NCBI GenBank assembly: GCA_930987745.1
Contig: CAKNKX010000010.1
Location: forward strand, 1 to 46,757
Source: an uncultured Clostridium sp.
GTDB lineage: Bacteria > Bacillota > Clostridia > TANB77 > CAG-508
DNA: 46,757 bases
Direction: 5' to 3'
The notes under the pieces are model-generated. The model was not told where the DNA came from. It worked only from the letters and a program-made list of their open reading frames with translations, and searched no databases. The position numbers and the translations under genes were made by a program. Of this stretch, positions 33,764 through 43,591 are shown piece after piece; position 1 is the stretch's first letter; each line of letters begins with the position of its first letter.

Positions 33764-34642
33764 ATGGAAACAACTAACACTGTAACTCAAACAATAATAG
33801 ATACAATTAACACTATTTTTGAAAATTTATTTAGCTCTATTGATAATAATTTATATTCAGTTCTTGATAATATTACTTTTATTGGCTCTGATATTTTAAA
33901 TGACAAAAATTTTGAAAATATCTTTGGTACATCTACTTCTAATGGTATTCTTCTCATTGCAAATTCTTTATTACTTGCATATATTTTATATTATTCAATA
34001 AAATATCTAGTCTCTCACTTCACATATTCTAGAACAGACACTCCTGGTAGTTTTATTTTAAAATTAGTCCTTTGTGGTATTTGTATGAATTTTTCATTTT
34101 TTATAATGCAATTTGTTTTAGATTTAAATTTCAATATAACCTCTGCAATTCGTACTTTAGGTGAAAATCTATTTGGAAAAGAAGTTTCTTTTTCTCAACT
34201 AATTACCACAATTAATACGACTGCTTCTGTTGATACAAGTTCTATTAACATTTTTTCAATAGATGGATTAATTAAAGGCACTCTTACTTTATCTTTGTTA
34301 AACCTAGTCTTCTCCTACTCTTTTAGATATGTAATGGTAAAAGTATTTGTTCTTCTTTCACCTTTTGCCTTTTTATCTTTATCTCTTACTCATTCTAGTT
34401 GGTTCTTTAGGACTTGGGCAAAAAATCTATTTTCATTACTCTTTATTCAAATAATTGTATCACTTGTTCTTTTAGTGTTATTTTCTATGGAATTTTCAGA
34501 TACAGATTTATTCACAAAATTTATATATATTGGTGGAATTTATGTTTTGATAAAAGCAAATTCTTTTGTAAGAGAATTTATAGGAGGAGTTTCCACAAAT
34601 ATCTCACAAACTGTGAATAGTTTTACAAATTTTAAAATTTAA
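33764..34642 (+). CDS. VirB6/TrbL-like polytopic membrane protein
   Basis: 292 residues from ATG 33764 (SD AAGGAGG). About six transmembrane helices occupy the region from residue 60 to 280, with the conserved-looking 'VMVKVFVLLSPFAFLSLS' and 'FRTWAKNLFSLLFIQI' typical of TrbL/VirB6 proteins, and a soluble Asn/Thr-rich start. It would form the inner-membrane part of a T4SS-like channel. Confidence 0.75.
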   Translation: METTNTVTQTIIDTINTIFENLFSSIDNNLYSVLDNITFIGSDILNDKNFENIFGTSTSNGILLIANSLLLAYILYYSIKYLVSHFTYSRTDTPGSFILKLVLCGICMNFSFFIMQFVLDLNFNITSAIRTLGENLFGKEVSFSQLITTINTTASVDTSSINIFSIDGLIKGTLTLSLLNLVFSYSFRYVMVKVFVLLSPFAFLSLSLTHSSWFFRTWAKNLFSLLFIQIIVSLVLLVLFSMEFSDTDLFTKFIYIGGIYVLIKANSFVREFIGGVSTNISQTVNSFTNFKI

Positions 34643-34668
34643 AATATATTTTTATTAATGGAGGACTT

Positions 34669-34980
34669 ATGAAATTTATTTTTCCACAAAATTATAGATT
34701 CAAAAATAAATTATTTGGAATTATTGATTATCCAACTATTATTTTAAATGTTATATGGGATTTATTAATTTTAATTATTATAAATCTAATATTTTCTGAT
34801 TTAACTGTAAAAGTATTTCTTTTTGTGTTTCTTTGTTTTCCTTTACTTTTATTTAGTTTTTCAGGATTCAATGGTGAAAATATATTATATTTTGCTTTAT
34901 ATATGATAAAATTTATAAGAAAACAAAAAAGATATTTATATTCAAAAACTTGTACAAAAAATTATAAAACTAAATGTTAA
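34669..34980 (+). CDS. PrgI/VirB3-like membrane protein
   Basis: 103 residues; begins 'MKFIFPQNYRFKNKLFGIIDY', the typical PrgI-family opening, followed by two adjacent transmembrane helices and a basic end. In ICEs and plasmids PrgI directly precedes the VirB4 ATPase; here the next gene is DnaD-like instead. Confidence 0.75.
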   Translation: MKFIFPQNYRFKNKLFGIIDYPTIILNVIWDLLILIIINLIFSDLTVKVFLFVFLCFPLLLFSFSGFNGENILYFALYMIKFIRKQKRYLYSKTCTKNYKTKC

Positions 34981-35056
34981 TTTTACCTTGAATTTTTTGT
35001 CTAAAAAAGTTATAATTTGTTTTACAGAAGTTTTATTAATTTAGGAGAGATTTAAA

Positions 35057-36046
35057 ATGAAATTAGAACAAAATGACAAACCACTTTTATTTTCAGAAAC
35101 TACGATTCCTGATATATTTTTTTCAGAACATTTAGCTGAGCTTCCTGGAGATTATTTAAAAATTTATATGTATGTTATATTTTTATCTAAATATAAGAAA
35201 GACATTAAATTAAATGATTTATCAAAGAAGTTAAATATTCCTTTAAAAACTATAAATGATGGATTTAAATTTTTAGAGGACCATAAACTTTTGACTAAAA
35301 AAGCTTCAGGATATATAGTTTCAGATTTACAAGAACAAACACTTCACTATTTATATACTCCTAACTTAACTATGTCTAAGGAAAAAATAGAACAAACAGC
35401 AAAAAGCAAATCAAAAGCAAAAGCCATCGAACATATTAATAATATGTATTTTCAAGGAATTATGGGTCCTTCTTGGTATAATGATATTGACATTTGGTTT
35501 AGAAAATACAATTTTGATGAACAAGTTATGATAGCTCTTTTTGATTATTGCTATAAAAGAAGTGCTTTACATAGAAATTATGTCCAAACAGTAGCAGAAG
35601 CTTGGGCTTCTCATAAGGTAAAAACTTGGAATGATTTAGATGTATATTATCAAGGTCAAGAAACATTAAACAAAATTAAAAAATCAATTGCTAGAAAACT
35701 TGGTAAATATAACGGACTCACACAATATGAAGAAGCATATATTGAGAACTGGGTAACTAATTTCGGATATCAAATGGATGTAATAGAAATTGCATTAAAA
35801 AGAACTACCTTAAAACAAAATCCAACTTTTGAATATATCAATAGTGTTATTACTGATTGGCATGAAAGAAATTTAAAAACACCTGCTGAAGTTACGGCAT
35901 TTTTAGAGCAAAGAAAGAAACAAGAGAAAAATACAAAAGAATTAAAAACAAAAGTTAATAAAGCAAATTATGAACAAAGAAATTACGATAATTTAGACTT
36001 TTTATATGCAAATAAAAACATTTCGAATACAGGAACTAATAACTAA
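35057..36046 (+). CDS. dnaD: DnaD-like replication initiation protein
   Basis: 329 residues. A winged-helix N-terminal domain (about 15-95; 'LNDLSKKLNIPLKTINDGFKF') is followed by two DnaD/DnaB_2 C-terminal helical domains (about 135-200 and 210-285), each closing with the family motif (YVQTVAEAWASHKVKT; YINSVITDWHERNLKT). In Firmicutes these proteins remodel DNA for helicase loading. The DnaC-like loader follows after 12 bp. Confidence 0.85.
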   Translation: MKLEQNDKPLLFSETTIPDIFFSEHLAELPGDYLKIYMYVIFLSKYKKDIKLNDLSKKLNIPLKTINDGFKFLEDHKLLTKKASGYIVSDLQEQTLHYLYTPNLTMSKEKIEQTAKSKSKAKAIEHINNMYFQGIMGPSWYNDIDIWFRKYNFDEQVMIALFDYCYKRSALHRNYVQTVAEAWASHKVKTWNDLDVYYQGQETLNKIKKSIARKLGKYNGLTQYEEAYIENWVTNFGYQMDVIEIALKRTTLKQNPTFEYINSVITDWHERNLKTPAEVTAFLEQRKKQEKNTKELKTKVNKANYEQRNYDNLDFLYANKNISNTGTNN

Positions 36047-36058
36047 AGGAGGATTTTC

Positions 36059-37073
36059 ATGGCTAATGAACTCTTATCCAGTTTATTAAAAGAATATGAA
36101 CAAAAAAAATTAAAAGCTGAAATGGATTTAGAAAAAAGAAAAGACGATTTATATAATAAAATCCCAAGATTAAGGGAAATTGAGAACGAATTAAATTCTT
36201 CAGCTATTTTAAAAGCAAAAGATATACTTTTAAATGGTTCTAAAACTACTTATGATTTGAAACAAACTATTTCTTTATTAAAAAAAGAAAAAGAACAAAT
36301 TTTAAAAGATAATGGTATTTTACCAAACTATTTAGAACCTTTTTACGAGTGTAAAATTTGCAAAGATACTGGATATATAACAGATTATAACTATAAAACA
36401 AAAATGTGTAATTGCTTAAAACAAAAACTTTTAGATTATTCTTTTAATAAATCAAATATGTATAACTTAAAAAATGAAAATTTCTCTACATTTAATGAAA
36501 ATATTTTTTCAGACGAAGTAGATGTTGCTAAATATAGATTTAATATTTCTCCAAGAACTAATATAAAAAATATTAAACAAAAATGTATAGAATTTGTGCA
36601 AAATTTTGATAATCCTAATGCTAAAAACTTGCTATTTACAGGTGGAATAGGTTTGCGGAAAAACCTTTATGTCAAATTGTATAGCAGTAGAATTATTAAA
36701 AAAAGGAAAAACTGTACTTTATCAAACAGCTCCTGTTTTGCTTGAAAGCGTAATAGATTACAAATTAAGTAAAAACAAAAATGAGTCAGAAAATATATAT
36801 AAATCTGTATTAGAAGCAGACCTTTTAATTATAGATGATTTAGGAACTGAAAGTTTAAATAGTATGAAACTTAGTGAATTATTTACTATTCTTAATACTA
36901 GAATTTTAAATTTAAATAATAAAATTACAAAAACAATTATTTCTACCAATTTAAATATTAATGAAATATTTTCTAATTATGAAGAAAGAATTGGTTCTAG
37001 AATTGCTGGTTTTTATGATATATACTTTTTCTTTGGAGATGATTTAAGATTTAAAAGAAATTTAAATTCTTAA
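36059..37073 (+). CDS. DnaC/DnaI-like helicase loader, one CGG +1 shift site
   Basis: AAA+ ATPase that loads the replicative helicase. Skipping the C at CGG 36656-36658 gives 338 codons (337 residues) and restores Walker A: GGIGLGKT, with Gly200 supplied by the shift codon. In zero frame the motif reads GLRKNL and the protein ends 27 residues later. A helical N-terminus (1-95) leads into a Cys motif (CKICKDTGYI...MCNC, probably zinc-binding), then Walker B (LLIIDDLGTE) and the sensor region (ISTNLN, 'EERIGSRIAG'). It is paired with the DnaD-like gene. An essential function would make a disabling mutation unlikely, so this is the strongest recoding case. Confidence 0.9.
36656..36658 (+). other. 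CGG +1 shift site 7 (Walker A of the DnaC-like loader)
   Basis: GGT TTG CGG AAA AAC in zero frame. Dropping the C gives GGT TTG GGA AAA ACC, i.e. G-L-G-K-T, the invariant P-loop end. Confidence 0.92.
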
Positions 37074-37142
37074 AATTCCAGTGATTAATAATAAAATTAA
37101 AGAGAAATTTAAATTTTAAATATTTAATGATAATTTATTTGG

Positions 37143-37185
37143 AAAAAACCAAGTAAGTATTTTATAACTTACTTGGTTTTTTTTT
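37143..37185. terminator. Bidirectional terminator between dnaC-like and gyrA
   Basis: AAAAAACCAAGTAAGT pairs with ACTTACTTGGTTTTTT, with A and T runs on opposite sides, between convergent genes. Confidence 0.85.
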
Positions 37186-39655
37186 ATATTTTTATTTGTC
37201 CATTGTCTATATCTTCCATGTCAGGTTTTAAAGTTTCTATACTTACAACTTTTCCACCATCATTTGTTCTCATTAAAGTAACACCTTGTGTAGACCTTCC
37301 TAAGACACTTATTTCTTTTACTTTTAGTCTTATTATTGTTCCTTTATCAGTAATTAGCATTACATCGTCATCTTCTGTTGCAATTCTTACTCCAACGATT
37401 TGTCCTGTTTTAGGTGTAATTTTATATGTAATTACTCCTCTTCCTCCTCTTTTTTGCACTCTATATTCATCAAGTTCTGTTCTCTTTCCAAATCCGTTTT
37501 CAGTAATTGCAAGAAGTGTTGCTTTTCCTCCGCCTATAACTGATTCCATACCAATTACTTCATCATCATCGTCTAGTCTAATTCCAATAACACCTTGTGC
37601 AACTCTTCCTATTGGTCTTACATCTTTTTCATCAAATGTAATACATAGACCATTTTTTGTAACTAGTACTACATTATCTTGTCCATCTGTAAGTCTTACA
37701 GCTATTAATTCGTCTTCATCTTTTAACGTTATTCCTTGAAGTCCTGTTTTTCTTGTTGTATCATATTCTTTTAAAGCTGTTTTCTTAATTAGACCATTTT
37801 TGGTTGCCATAAGTAGATATTTTCCTTCAGCAAAGTTTTGAATTGGAATAACAGCTGAAACTCTTTCTCCTGGATCTAGGCTAAGTAAATTAACAATTGC
37901 TGTTCCTCTTGCTGTTCTTCCTGCTTCTGGAATTTCATATCCTCTTAATTTATATAATTTTCCTTTGCTTGTAAAGAATAAAATCATATCATGTGTTGAA
38001 GCTGTGAAGATTTGTTTTACAAAGTCATCTTCTTTAGTTGCAATTCCTGTTATTCCTTTTCCGCCTCTTTTTTGACTTCTATATGTATCTATTGGCATTC
38101 TTTTGATATATCCAGAATGTGTTAAGGCAACTACAGTTTGCTCTTCTTTTATTAAGTCTTCTAAGTCAATTTCTCCTTCTCCTGCAACTATTTTTGTCTT
38201 TCTGTCATCTCCGAATTTATCTCTAATTTCTAATAATTCTTCTTTTATAATATCAAACACTAATCTTTCACTATTTAAGATTGCTCTTAAATGTTCAATT
38301 AATTCCATTAATTGTTTGTATTCTTCTTCAATTTTTTCTCTTTGCAATCCTGATAATGTTTTTAATCTCATATCTAATATTGCTTGAGCTTGTACATCAG
38401 ATAGACCAAATCTTTCCATTAATCTTTCTTTTGCATCATCATATGCAGAACGAATAATGTTTATTACTTCATCAATATTATCTAATGCTATTTTTAATCC
38501 CTCTAAAATATGAGCTCTTGCTAATGCTTTATCTAAGTCAAATTGTGTTCTTCTTAATATAACATCTTTTCTGTGGTCTATGTAACAATCCAAACATTGT
38601 CTTAATGTTAATATTTTTGGTTCTCCATTTACTAGTGCAAGCATTATAATTCCAAATGTTGTTTGCATTTGTGTATGTTTAAATAATTGATTTAAAACTA
38701 CTTGTGCATTTGCATCTCTTTTTAGTTCAATTACAACTCTTACTTTTTCTTCTCTATCTGATTCATCTCTACATTCTGAAATTCCTTCTACTTTCTTCTC
38801 TTTTGATAAATCAGAAATTGCTTTTATTAAGTTTGCTTTATTTACTTGATATGGTAATGAAGAAACTATTATTCTTTGTCTATTACCACTCATTTCTTCT
38901 ATGTTTGTTTCTGCTCTTAAAGTAATTTTTCCTCTTCCTGTTTTATATGCTTGTTTTATACCTTCTAAACCTAAAATAATTCCTTCTGTTGGAAAGTCAG
39001 GTCCTTTTATTACTTTCATTAAGTCTTCGTCTGTTACTTCGTCTTCGTCAATTATTTTAATTATTCCATCTATTACTTCTCTTAAGTTATGTGGTGGAAT
39101 ATTTGTTGCCATACCAACTGCTATTCCTGAAGACCCATTTATTAAAAGTGCTGGTATTCTTGCAGGTAATACTGTTGGCTCTTGAAGTCTATCATCATAG
39201 TTTGGCATAAAATCTACAGTATTTTTTTCGATATCTGTTAGCATATATTCTGCAATTTTTGACATTCTTGCTTCAGTATACCTCATAGCTGCTGCTCCAT
39301 CTCCGTCAACTGAACCAAAGTTTCCATGTCCATCTATTAGCATATATCTCATTGAAAAGTCTTGTGCCATTCTTACCATTGCATCATAAACAGAACTATC
39401 TCCATGTGGATGGTATCTACCTAAAACAGAACCAACTGTGTTAGCACTTTTTCTGTATGGTTTGTCAGATGTTATTCCATCTTCATACATTGCATACAAA
39501 ATCCTTCTGTGAACAGGTTTTAAACCATCTCTTACATCTGGTAAAGCTCTTGATACGATAACACTCATAGCATAATCTATGTAGGCTGTTCTCATCTCTT
39601 TTTCGATGTCTCTTTCAATGATTTTACCGTCAAATCGTTCTTGTCTTTCTTCCAT
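37184..39655 (-). CDS. gyrA: DNA gyrase subunit A
   Basis: Full-length at 823 residues. The breakage-reunion domain has catalytic Tyr126 in AAMRYTEAR. The quinolone pocket reads HGDSSVYD, keeping Ser87 and Asp91 (equivalents of E. coli Ser83 and Asp87). The C-terminal beta-propeller contains the GyrA box QKRGGKG, which separates gyrase from topoisomerase IV. It acts with GyrB to introduce negative supercoils. gyrB is not adjacent. Seven CGG triplets fall in this gene (as CCG on the plus strand), all out of frame. Confidence 0.97.
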   Translation of the reverse strand: MEERQERFDGKIIERDIEKEMRTAYIDYAMSVIVSRALPDVRDGLKPVHRRILYAMYEDGITSDKPYRKSANTVGSVLGRYHPHGDSSVYDAMVRMAQDFSMRYMLIDGHGNFGSVDGDGAAAMRYTEARMSKIAEYMLTDIEKNTVDFMPNYDDRLQEPTVLPARIPALLINGSSGIAVGMATNIPPHNLREVIDGIIKIIDEDEVTDEDLMKVIKGPDFPTEGIILGLEGIKQAYKTGRGKITLRAETNIEEMSGNRQRIIVSSLPYQVNKANLIKAISDLSKEKKVEGISECRDESDREEKVRVVIELKRDANAQVVLNQLFKHTQMQTTFGIIMLALVNGEPKILTLRQCLDCYIDHRKDVILRRTQFDLDKALARAHILEGLKIALDNIDEVINIIRSAYDDAKERLMERFGLSDVQAQAILDMRLKTLSGLQREKIEEEYKQLMELIEHLRAILNSERLVFDIIKEELLEIRDKFGDDRKTKIVAGEGEIDLEDLIKEEQTVVALTHSGYIKRMPIDTYRSQKRGGKGITGIATKEDDFVKQIFTASTHDMILFFTSKGKLYKLRGYEIPEAGRTARGTAIVNLLSLDPGERVSAVIPIQNFAEGKYLLMATKNGLIKKTALKEYDTTRKTGLQGITLKDEDELIAVRLTDGQDNVVLVTKNGLCITFDEKDVRPIGRVAQGVIGIRLDDDDEVIGMESVIGGGKATLLAITENGFGKRTELDEYRVQKRGGRGVITYKITPKTGQIVGVRIATEDDDVMLITDKGTIIRLKVKEISVLGRSTQGVTLMRTNDGGKVVSIETLKPDMEDIDNGQIKI

Positions 39656-39692
39656 TGTTTCTTCCTCTTTTCCTTTATTTTTCTACATTTGT

Positions 39693-39721
39693 ATTATACT
39701 AAAACAAAAGAAATTTTGCAA
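39693..39721 (-). promoter_or_regulatory. Promoter of gyrA
   Basis: On the minus strand TTGCAA (39721-39716), 17 bp, TATAAT (39698-39693), about 40 bp before the ATG; the SD is AAGAGGAAG. Confidence 0.75.
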
Positions 39722-39802
39722 GCAATTTTTATAAGAAAATGCTTTATTCCCTAAGGTTTTTTTGTATTTTTTATGCTTTTTTTAACATTTTAAATTCAAA
39801 CC

Positions 39803-40093
39803 TTATTTTAGGCAATTTAGCATTAGATTTACGCCATCTATGAATCCTTTTTTATATATTTCTTCATTATATTTTGTGATTTTCATATTATAATTATCTT
39901 CTATTTTTTTAAATATTTCTCTTAATTCATTTGGATTTTCTGATTCGCCTATTACTTTTTCTAAATTTATTATTTTCAGATAATCTTTTATTTCTTTATT
40001 TGCTTTTTTTATTATTTGGTCTATTTCTTCTTCTTCTCTTTCATATATTTTTCTTATCATATCTTTATTGTTAATTTTTTCACTTTCTTCCAT
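39803..40093 (-). CDS. Small helical hypothetical protein
   Basis: 96 residues, almost wholly charged alpha-helix with coiled-coil character, ending 'GFIDGVNLMLNCLK'. That ending recalls small uncharacterised Firmicutes proteins of the DUF6809 type. The SD AGGAGG supports translation. No function is assigned. Confidence 0.6.
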   Translation of the reverse strand: MEESEKINNKDMIRKIYEREEEEIDQIIKKANKEIKDYLKIINLEKVIGESENPNELREIFKKIEDNYNMKITKYNEEIYKKGFIDGVNLMLNCLK

Positions 40094-40193
40094 TTTTTTA
40101 TCCTCCTACTATATTTATTTTTGGTATTTATTTTTATTTTATACCTATATTAGATAAATTTTCTATTATTTATTTTTAAGCTTTTATATATAT

Positions 40194-40247
40194 AAAAAAC
40201 TGTGCAAATTCTAGAATTTATCTAAAATTCACACAGTTTGATTTTTA
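40194..40247 (-). terminator. Terminator downstream of prepilin/FGE copy 1
   Basis: AAACTGTG (40197-40204) pairs with CACAGTTT (40232-40239), with inner AAATTCTAGAATTT-type pairing and A/T runs on both sides. Confidence 0.65.
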
Positions 40248-40290
40248 TTTAATTACTTATTTATAGTATATTAAATTAATGAGAGTTTTT

Positions 40291-41755
40291 CCTACTTAAC
40301 GTATCTTCGATTCGTTAAGTAACATATTAAATTAAATTTAGATTTTTAAAATAACTCTTCTATATATTATAGTATTGGTTTTCACAGCATTCAGTACTAC
40401 AAATATAAAGTGACACGGAAACCGACGGAAGGAAAGGTATTGTCAGGCCTATAGATGACACGATAAGAACTTGGAAACTCAGAGCCAGAACCGTTGTAAT
40501 AGCCTCCCCTACTCACTCGGCGGTTGGTGCTGCAAGACTCCATTGTCCATTCAAATACATTTCCTGCTAAATCATATATATTCTTTATTTTATATTCTTC
40601 TTTTGCTCCTGTATTTCCTAGGTTGTTTGTACTATCATCATCTAAATAGTTACCTTGTCCTGTACTATCTCTTACATATGAATCTTCACTACATGCAGGT
40701 GTTCCTATAGTTGCATTTGTTATATAATTAGGGTCTATAAAATTCATTGTTGCATCCCATTGCACTCCATAGCACAATGTACTTGTCACGCTTTGATTTT
40801 CATATCTACTATCAAAATTTCTTGATAGTTCTACTGCTCCTCCTGTTGTTCCTGTTGTTTCTTGCATATTACTTCCATTTGCTGACCATGGTACATTGTT
40901 ATATACTGCTTTTCCTTTTTTCACTACTAAATTTCCATCTTCTTGTCCTGCTTCAAATCTTCCTATATAAAATCCTCCATATGTTTTTACACTTTCATAC
41001 ATTGCTATTGATTCTTGTTTTGTTGTATCTGTTTCTTGCATACTATTGTCAGCTAAATATTGGTTTACTCCTGTACTATCTGCTTCTCCAGTATTTGTTG
41101 TTGTTACGTCCGTATCTATTTCTCCAGCATAATATCCTGTTTGTCTTTGAAAGTCATCATAATCATCTACTGGCACCCATACAAATTGATTTCCTTCTGC
41201 TGTATTATCCATATTATCATTTGGTGCATCTGATATTACTACTCCTTCTGTCTTTGTTCCTCCTACATAATAAAAATCTATTGGTAATGGTATTGTGTTT
41301 CCTGCTCCGTCTGATATTGCTTTTACTTTATCATTTTCTGGCCATGTACTTGGTTTTGTTACTTCTTCTCCTGCGTTTGCTGTTCCTCCTCCTTGGTTAT
41401 TTCCATTTGTATACAAATCTGAATATTGTATTTCATGGTCTCCTTTTGCTGATATAAAGCTTGTATCTTTTAATTCTTTTACATAGTCTTTTCCTGTTAG
41501 TATTGTTTTTATTGTTTAGTCATTTAATGTTGCATCTTGTCCATTTTCTAGCCTTTCTGATTGCCATGCCATTATATCCATCTGTGCCTTTTCTTTTGCT
41601 TCTGCTATCTCTGTTTGTGTACTTGCATTTTGAGCTTGTGTTAATATTCCATTTTGTCCTGTTAGCATTGCAATTGATACCCCTGCAAGTATTAGTAATA
41701 CTATTATTGTTATTACCAATGCAATTAGTGTTATACCATTTTGTTTTGTAATGTT
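40291..41755. repeat. Tandem duplication, copy 1
   Basis: About 1.46 kb repeated at 42061-43520 (offset 1770). The 3' untranslated part, the whole FGE end and the pilin region are essentially identical, while a patch near 40975-41225 differs. The hairpin CTTAACG...CGTTAAG (40296-40320) opens each copy. Confidence 0.9.
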
Positions 41756-41776
41756 TTTTGATAATTTTTCTTTCAT
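40397..41776 (-). CDS. Prepilin-like / FGE-fold (SUMF1-type) surface protein, copy 1, in-frame TAA
   Basis: A 459-codon frame interrupted once by TAA at 41518-41516. Before the stop is a prepilin-type start: a short basic leader, cleavage after NG, and the helix ITLIALVITIIVLLILAG. After the stop, in the same frame, come ~33 residues with no good start codon (IKTILTGKDYVKELKD..) and then an FGE/C-type-lectin-like domain ('FVWVPVDDYDDFQRQ', 'GGFYIGRFEAGQED', 'IYDLAGNVFEWTMES', 'RGGYYNGSGSEFPSSYR', 'VGFRVTLYL'). The last ~130 bases are much richer in G+C than the rest. It is either a readthrough gene, a pilin plus a dead remainder, or a pseudogene duplicated after inactivation. Confidence 0.65.
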
Positions 41777-41950
41777 TCTTTAGTTTCTCCTTTCATTTTT
41801 TGCTAATACTTCTTTTGTTATTATCTCTTCATTTTTTCTTTTTTATTCTTATGCTTTTAGCATATATTTATTTTATATATTTTAAAACTTTTAGTCAATA
41901 TTTTTTATTATTTATTTCTTTACATTTTTGTTACAAATTATTCTTTAAGG

Positions 41951-42001
41951 CAAAAAAATAGACCCAAATTATTAAACAATCGGTTTAATAATTTGAGTTT
42001 A
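41951..42001 (-). terminator. Terminator downstream of prepilin/FGE copy 2
   Basis: On the minus strand an AAACTCAAATTATTAAAC arm pairs with GTTTAATAATTTGGGTC and is followed by TATTTTTTT. The hairpin is closely related in sequence to the one at 44287-44333. Confidence 0.75.
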
Positions 42002-42060
42002 TTTGTTATTAATCTATTTTTCTTAGTATAAACTTAAAGTTAATAAAAGCTTTAAAATTT

Positions 42061-43520
42061 CCTACTTAACGTATCTTCGATTCGTTAAGTAACATATTAA
42101 ATTAAATTTAGATTTTTAAAATAACTCTTCTATATATTATAGTATTGGTTTTCACAGCATTCAGTACTACAAATATAAAGTGACACGGAAACCGACGGAA
42201 GGAAAGGTATTGTCAGGCCTATAGATGACACGATAAGAACTTGGAAACTCAGAGCCAGAACCGTTGTAATAGCCTCCCCTACTCACTCGGCGGTTGGTGC
42301 TGCAAGACTCCATTGTCCATTCAAATACATTTCCTGCTAAATCATATATATTCTTTATTTTATATTCTTCTTTTGCTCCTGTATTTCCTAGGTTGTTTGT
42401 ACTATCATCATCTAAATAGTTACCTTGTCCTGTACTATCTCTTACATATGAATCTTCACTACATGCAGGTGTTCCTATAGTTGCATTTGTTATATAATTA
42501 GGGTCTATAAAATTCATTGTTGCATCCCATTGCACTCCATAGCACAATGTACTTGTCACGCTTTGATTTTCATATCTACTATCAAAATTTCTTGATAGTT
42601 CTACTGCTCCTCCTGTTGTTCCTGTTGTTTCTTGCATATTACTTCCATTTGCTGACCATGGTACATTGTTATATACTGCTTTTCCTTTTTTCACTACTAA
42701 ATTTCCATCTTCTTGCCCTGCTTCGAATCTACCTATATAAAATCCTCCATAGTCTTTTACACTTTCATACATTGCCATTGCTTCTTGTTTTGTTGTATCT
42801 GTTTCTTGCATACTATTATCAGCTAAATATTGGTTTACTCCTGTACTATCTGCTTCTCCATAAGTTGATGGCCATGTTGTTACATTTAAATTTCCTAAAA
42901 AATATCCTACTTGTCTTTGAAAGTCATCATAATTGTCTACTGGCACCCATACAAATTGATTTCCTTCTGCTGTGTTATCCATATCATCATTTGGTGCATC
43001 TGATATTACTACTCCTTCTGTCTTTGTTCCTCCTACATAATAAAAATCTATTGGTAATGGTATTGTGTTTCCTGCTCCGTCTGATATTGCTTTTACTTTA
43101 TCATTTTCTGGCCATGTACTTGGTTTTGTTACTTCTTCTCCTGCGTTTGCTGTTCCTCCTCCTTGGTTATTTCCATTTGTATACAAATCTGAATATTGTA
43201 TTTCATGGTCTCCTTTTGCTGATATAAAGCTTGTATCTTTTAATTCTTTTACATAGTCTTTTCCTGTTAGTATTGTTTTTATTGTTTAGTCATTTAATGT
43301 TGCATCTTGTCCATTTTCTAGCCTTTCTGATTGCCATGCCATTATATCCATCTGTGCCTTTTCTTTTGCTTCTGCTATCTCTGTTTGTGTACTTGCATTT
43401 TGAGCTTGTGTTAATATTCCATTTTGTCCTGTTAGCATTGCAATTGATACCCCTGCAAGTATTAGTAATACTATTATTGTTATTACCAATGCAATTAGTG
43501 TTATACCATTTTGTTTTTTG
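42061..43520. repeat. Tandem duplication, copy 2
   Basis: Partner of 40291-41755. The copies diverge upstream of the pilin helix, giving different N-terminal leader peptides, and share everything downstream of the gene to the hairpin at 42066-42090. Confidence 0.9.
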
Positions 43521-43591
43521 TTTTTGCTAGTTTCTTCTAATATTTTTACTTTGTTAGAATTGATTTTATTTCTTTTAAAATCCACTTTCAT
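42167..43591 (-). CDS. Prepilin-like / FGE-fold surface protein, copy 2, in-frame TAA
   Basis: Same architecture as copy 1, with a longer, different basic leader before the NG-ITLIALV cleavage site and a TAA at the identical codon (43288-43286). The FGE parts differ only in a central patch (for example YFLGNLNVTTWPSTYGEA against YYAGEIDTDVTTTNTGEA, and KDYGG against KTYGG), and the C-terminal ends are identical. The divergent patch keeps the frame open, which suggests that the part after the TAA is still translated. The SD AAGGAGG precedes the ATG. Confidence 0.65.

Noticed and set aside
31681..34980. Complete integrative conjugative element
   Set aside because: No relaxase, VirB4, integrase or att sites are visible; flanks are replication and tRNA genes.
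3683..36658. Seven random sequencing or assembly errors
   Set aside because: Random indels would vary in base and context and favour homopolymers; all seven are a C before GGT/GGA and none is elsewhere. A systematic base-caller artefact remains possible and is stated as the main test.
3683..36658. CGG reassigned to another single amino acid (Gln, Trp)
   Set aside because: A three-base reassignment would not break the frame; here the downstream frame is always +1, and Gly comes from GGN after the C.
40422..40525. CGG-like triplets in the GC-rich FGE end as further shift sites
   Set aside because: All are out of frame relative to the gene and the frame is continuous.
40397..43591. Active diversity-generating retroelement
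   Set aside because: No reverse transcriptase or template repeat here and the two candidate variable regions are identical; kept only as a hypothesis.
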